Assembly (NCBI RefSeq): GCF_004342285.1
Contig: NZ_SMCV01000002.1
Location: 558,001-622,000, forward strand
Reading direction: 5' to 3'
DNA: 64,000 bases
Source: Klebsiella sp. BIGb0138
GTDB taxonomy: Bacteria; Pseudomonadota; Gammaproteobacteria; Enterobacterales; Enterobacteriaceae
The notes beneath the pieces were generated by a model. That model did no database searches. It saw only the letters and a program-made list of their open reading frames with translations, and was not told the origin of the DNA. A program made the position numbers and the translations under genes. Below are positions 61,767 through 64,000 of the stretch, piece after piece (the first letter of the stretch is position 1; each line of letters opens with the position of its first letter).

Positions 61767-62021
61767 ATGAAATTTAAAAAAAGTAAAAAAGCACATACTG
61801 GCAGCATTATTTTTACATTATTCATCATAATGAATGTTGTCATGTTAGCCGTCAGCATGTATGTCCTGTATTTTAGTTCGGCAGCGCCCTTCGCCGAACA
61901 CAGGTTTGCCCGCGATGCGGCCTTCTGGATTGGCGCATTCAAGCACATACTGTTTCTTAGCGGGCTGTGGATTTTCCTGGATATCATTTTTTCAGCGTAT
62001 TTTTTCTTCACCCGAAAATAG
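61767..62021 (+). CDS. Small two-helix membrane protein (84 aa)
   Basis: MKFKKSKKAHTG gives a strongly basic N-terminus, followed by helix 1 (about 12-36, SIIFTLFIIMNVVMLAV...) and helix 2 (about 55-80, HILFLSGLWIFLDIIFSAYFF), ending TRK. The loop between is 15-20 residues with AEHRFARDAAFW. The ribosome site is weak (CAGGGTCGCT). It is followed 33 bp later by another membrane gene in the same direction. No family recognised. Confidence 0.6.
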   Translation: MKFKKSKKAHTGSIIFTLFIIMNVVMLAVSMYVLYFSSAAPFAEHRFARDAAFWIGAFKHILFLSGLWIFLDIIFSAYFFFTRK

Positions 62022-62054
62022 TGTAAAAATCATTTATCAACTGCGGAAAACAGC

Positions 62055-62348
62055 ATGATCCTCATCATTGCCTGGCTCATTGCCATGGGCACCAGCGAGT
62101 TATTACTCTGGCCCTATCATTATCTTCATATTTTTTCGCCGCTAGCGTATATCGCGCTATGCCTTATCTTTTTGTATCAGCGTAATAAAATACGCAACAA
62201 CCGTGATTTAAGCAGCAATGAGAAAAAAATAAAAACATTGCGCTCCGGCATTCTGTTCCTTGTCACCATGCTGATCATGCTGGCGCTCAGCGTGAATATT
62301 CACTTTTTAATTAACCTCTCCGGCAGCCTTTGCTCCAGGATGGCGTGA
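62055..62348 (+). CDS. Small three-helix membrane protein (97 aa)
   Basis: Hydrophobic helices lie at about 2-20 (ILIIAWLIAMGTSELLLW), 26-43 and 67-90 (ILFLVTMLIMLALSVNIHFL), with a basic cytoplasmic-type loop (QRNKIRNNRDLSSNEKKIKT) between the second and third. A GCGGAAAA sequence precedes the ATG. It lies 33 bp after the 84-codon gene and probably shares its transcript. No family recognised. Confidence 0.6.
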   Translation: MILIIAWLIAMGTSELLLWPYHYLHIFSPLAYIALCLIFLYQRNKIRNNRDLSSNEKKIKTLRSGILFLVTMLIMLALSVNIHFLINLSGSLCSRMA

Positions 62349-62457
62349 AGGTCTCCGGGATTCATGAATCCCCATTCAACGCATACTCTCTTTTTTCCGC
62401 CCTGTGGCGTGGTTTAAATATCCGGCGGCGTATTGTGCGGCGGCCACATCGCGGTCA

Positions 62458-62976
62458 TTAACGAAAGCTCCACTGCATACTCATGGCAAATATCGCCGGG
62501 ACAATCATCCCCCCTTCAACGGCAAAATAATTGCTAAAGTTATATTGCAGTCCGTGGTAAAGATAGGGCGAAAAACCGACCCCGGTTAATTTCTTTGCCG
62601 TCCTGTAGGTTCCTGAATCACCGCAGTGGCTGAACGCCTTAAAAAAGAATTCTCCGGTATAGGCGTAGACACCTTTAAATGTCCAACCGTTTTGCCCGGA
62701 AGCCCAGTCTCTTCTCATCCCCAACGACAGGCAGCGGTCATCAAAACTGTTTTTCATCGTGCCGACTAATGCACTGTATTTAGACTCTGGCGAAAACTTC
62801 CGCTCAACAGAGACAAAGCGGTTATTAAAATTCTCGTTATATTGACCATGATTCCCCGTCAAATGATAGACATAGGAACCCGTATTAATAGAATATAAAT
62901 TAATCTCTGCGGCATAACCTGAAGCGACTGCCGCCATCAGTGAAATACCGCATACGCAATTTCGTTTTTTAAACAT
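62458..62976 (-). CDS. Secreted beta-rich protein, possible outer-membrane barrel
   Basis: The start at 62976 gives MFKKRNCVCGISLMAAVASG, a signal peptide cleaved near GYAA-EIN. The 150-residue mature part alternates polar and aromatic residues as in small outer-membrane barrels (RFVSVERKFSPESKYSALVGTM, GWTFKGVYAYTGEFFF, YHGLQYNFSNYFAVEGGMIV) and ends SMQWSFR, with Phe next to last. Two Cys (DDRCLSLG, SHCGDSG) could form a disulfide. The overall look recalls small PagP/Lom-like barrels, but I cannot assign a family. A longer frame to 63024 adds non-signal residues. Confidence 0.65.
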   Translation of the reverse strand: MFKKRNCVCGISLMAAVASGYAAEINLYSINTGSYVYHLTGNHGQYNENFNNRFVSVERKFSPESKYSALVGTMKNSFDDRCLSLGMRRDWASGQNGWTFKGVYAYTGEFFFKAFSHCGDSGTYRTAKKLTGVGFSPYLYHGLQYNFSNYFAVEGGMIVPAIFAMSMQWSFR

Positions 62977-63350
62977 GCACAAATCCAGGGACACAACAAG
63001 GAAACGTCGGGAGCAAAACAGCACGTTATCACAGCAGAGCTAAACCGGGACTCAATCAGCCTCTCCGGGCGTACGTGCTGCCCGGTCTTGTTCGCTGGCG
63101 ATATACATATTGCCGGCGCTAAAGGTACGCGAAAGGCCTATGCGCAGCGGCGCCCTTTATACGGGGCCGTCGCACGCCAGCGGATTTTAATGCCGCGCCC
63201 GTCATCCTGCCCGCTTTCACTGCCCGGGAAAAGCGTTTCCCGGCGGATCCGCGACCCGCTGCGGCAAGCGGAGATAGCAGTACAATTTTCCCGCCAATCT
63301 CTGTAGAATCTGTGCCCCGACCATTCCAATAATTGAATACTTTTTAAGCT
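62977..63350. other. Spacer upstream of rimO
   Basis: These 374 bp have a GC-rich middle (63060-63250) unlike the AT-rich island to the left, and look like the return to backbone. TAGAAT near 63304-63309 is a plausible rimO -10. Short frames on both strands look non-coding. Confidence 0.5.
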
Positions 63351-64000
63351 ATGAGCAATGTAACGCATCAGCCGAAGATCGGCTTTGTCTCTCTGGGCTG
63401 CCCGAAGAACCTCGTGGACTCAGAACGCATCCTGACCGAACTGCGTACCGAAGGTTATGACGTGGTGCCCACCTACGACAACGCCGACATGGTTATCGTC
63501 AACACCTGTGGCTTTATCGACAGCGCCGTGCAGGAGTCGCTGGAAGCCATTGGCGAAGCGTTAAAAGAAAACGGGAAAGTGATTGTGACCGGCTGCCTGG
63601 GGGCGAAAGAAGACCAGATTCGCGAAGTGCACCCGAAAGTGCTGGAGATCACCGGCCCGCATAGCTATGAGCAGGTGCTTGAGCACGTCCATCACTATAC
63701 GCCGAAGCCGAAGCACAATCCGTTCCTCAGCCTGGTGCCGGAACAAGGCGTGAAGCTAACGCCGCGTCACTACGCCTATCTGAAAATTTCCGAAGGCTGC
63801 AACCATCGCTGCACCTTCTGCATTATCCCGTCGATGCGCGGCGACCTGGTGAGCCGTCCGATTGGCGAAGTGCTGGCAGAAGCCAAACGTCTCGCCGATG
63901 CCGGGGTAAAAGAGCTGCTGGTCATTTCTCAGGATACCTCCGCCTACGGTGTGGATGTGAAACACCGCACCGGCTTCCACGACGGGATGCCGGTGAAAAC
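63351..64000 (+). CDS. rimO: Ribosomal protein S12 methylthiotransferase RimO, partial
   Basis: RimO is a radical-SAM enzyme that methylthiolates Asp89 (E. coli numbering) of ribosomal protein S12. The first 216 codons are present; the rest lies beyond the right edge (full length is about 440). The UPF0004 domain has Cys17 ([12 protein letters not shown]), VNTCGFID and VTGCLGAKE, which bind the auxiliary cluster. The radical-SAM CX3CX2C motif CNHRCTFC is near 150. The start [14 protein letters not shown] matches E. coli [14 protein letters not shown]. Confidence 0.98.
   Translation, partial: MSNVTHQPKIGFVSLGCPKNLVDSERILTELRTEGYDVVPTYDNADMVIVNTCGFIDSAVQESLEAIGEALKENGKVIVTGCLGAKEDQIREVHPKVLEITGPHSYEQVLEHVHHYTPKPKHNPFLSLVPEQGVKLTPRHYAYLKISEGCNHRCTFCIIPSMRGDLVSRPIGEVLAEAKRLADAGVKELLVISQDTSAYGVDVKHRTGFHDGMPVK

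Noticed and set aside
61742-62011. Minus-strand frame opposite the 84-codon membrane gene
   Set aside because: Its product lacks coherent features; the plus-strand frame has a proper membrane-protein architecture and fits its neighbour.

Overview
The window is a stretch of chromosomal backbone from an enteric gamma-proteobacterium. Protein sequences (Lrp, TrxB, ClpA, InfA, PotFGHI, ArtPIQMJ, RimO and others) are nearly those of E. coli, and gene order follows the E. coli ftsK-to-rimO segment almost one for one. The high GC of the coding DNA, the local insertions and the protein divergence point to Klebsiella or the closely related Raoultella. Species cannot be settled from this sequence alone. 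No tRNA, rRNA, insertion sequence, prophage or CRISPR array was found.

Layout: 0-11 kb holds ftsK (3' end outside the window), lrp, trxB, cydDC, aat and infA. 11-19 kb holds clpA-clpS, cspD, macAB and the OLD-family ATPase/Toprim gene ybjD. 19-30 kb holds aqpZ, lysO, hcp-hcr (NO defence), a doxX-like gene, poxB, ltaE, ybjT and ybjS. 30-36 kb holds amiD, ybjQ, ybjP and the arginine transporter artPIQM plus artJ. 36-48 kb holds a two-component system absent from the E. coli K-12 locus, rlmC, ybjO, the putrescine transporter potFGHI, ybjN, the rimK-nfsA-ybjC cluster, grxA and ybjM. 48-60 kb holds ybjL, the sRNA gene rybB with a clear sigma-E promoter, a decayed SDR gene, rcdA, ybjJI, mdfA, ybjG, deoR, dacC, gstB, yliI and bssR. 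60-63.3 kb is an AT-rich island of small unrecognised membrane and secreted genes, and rimO runs off the right edge.

Functional themes: redox and envelope stress (trxB, cydDC, hcp-hcr, grxA, nfsA, RybB), amine and amino-acid transport (art, pot, lysO), peptidoglycan and lipid-carrier metabolism (amiD, dacC, ybjG), proteolysis (clpSA) and drug efflux (macAB, mdfA). Regulatory signals visible in the DNA include ARG boxes before artJ and artP, NsrR- and FNR-like sites before hcp, the sigma-E promoter of rybB, a 28-bp palindrome between clpS and cspD, a TetR-type palindrome between rcdA and ybjJ, and a leader before aat with two competing hairpins.

The parts least explained by known biology are the bssR-rimO island (six small genes without a recognised function, one of them only 42 codons), the two-component pair beside artJ, and the structured aat leader. 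Nothing seen here demonstrates a complete new system; the island is the best candidate for follow-up.
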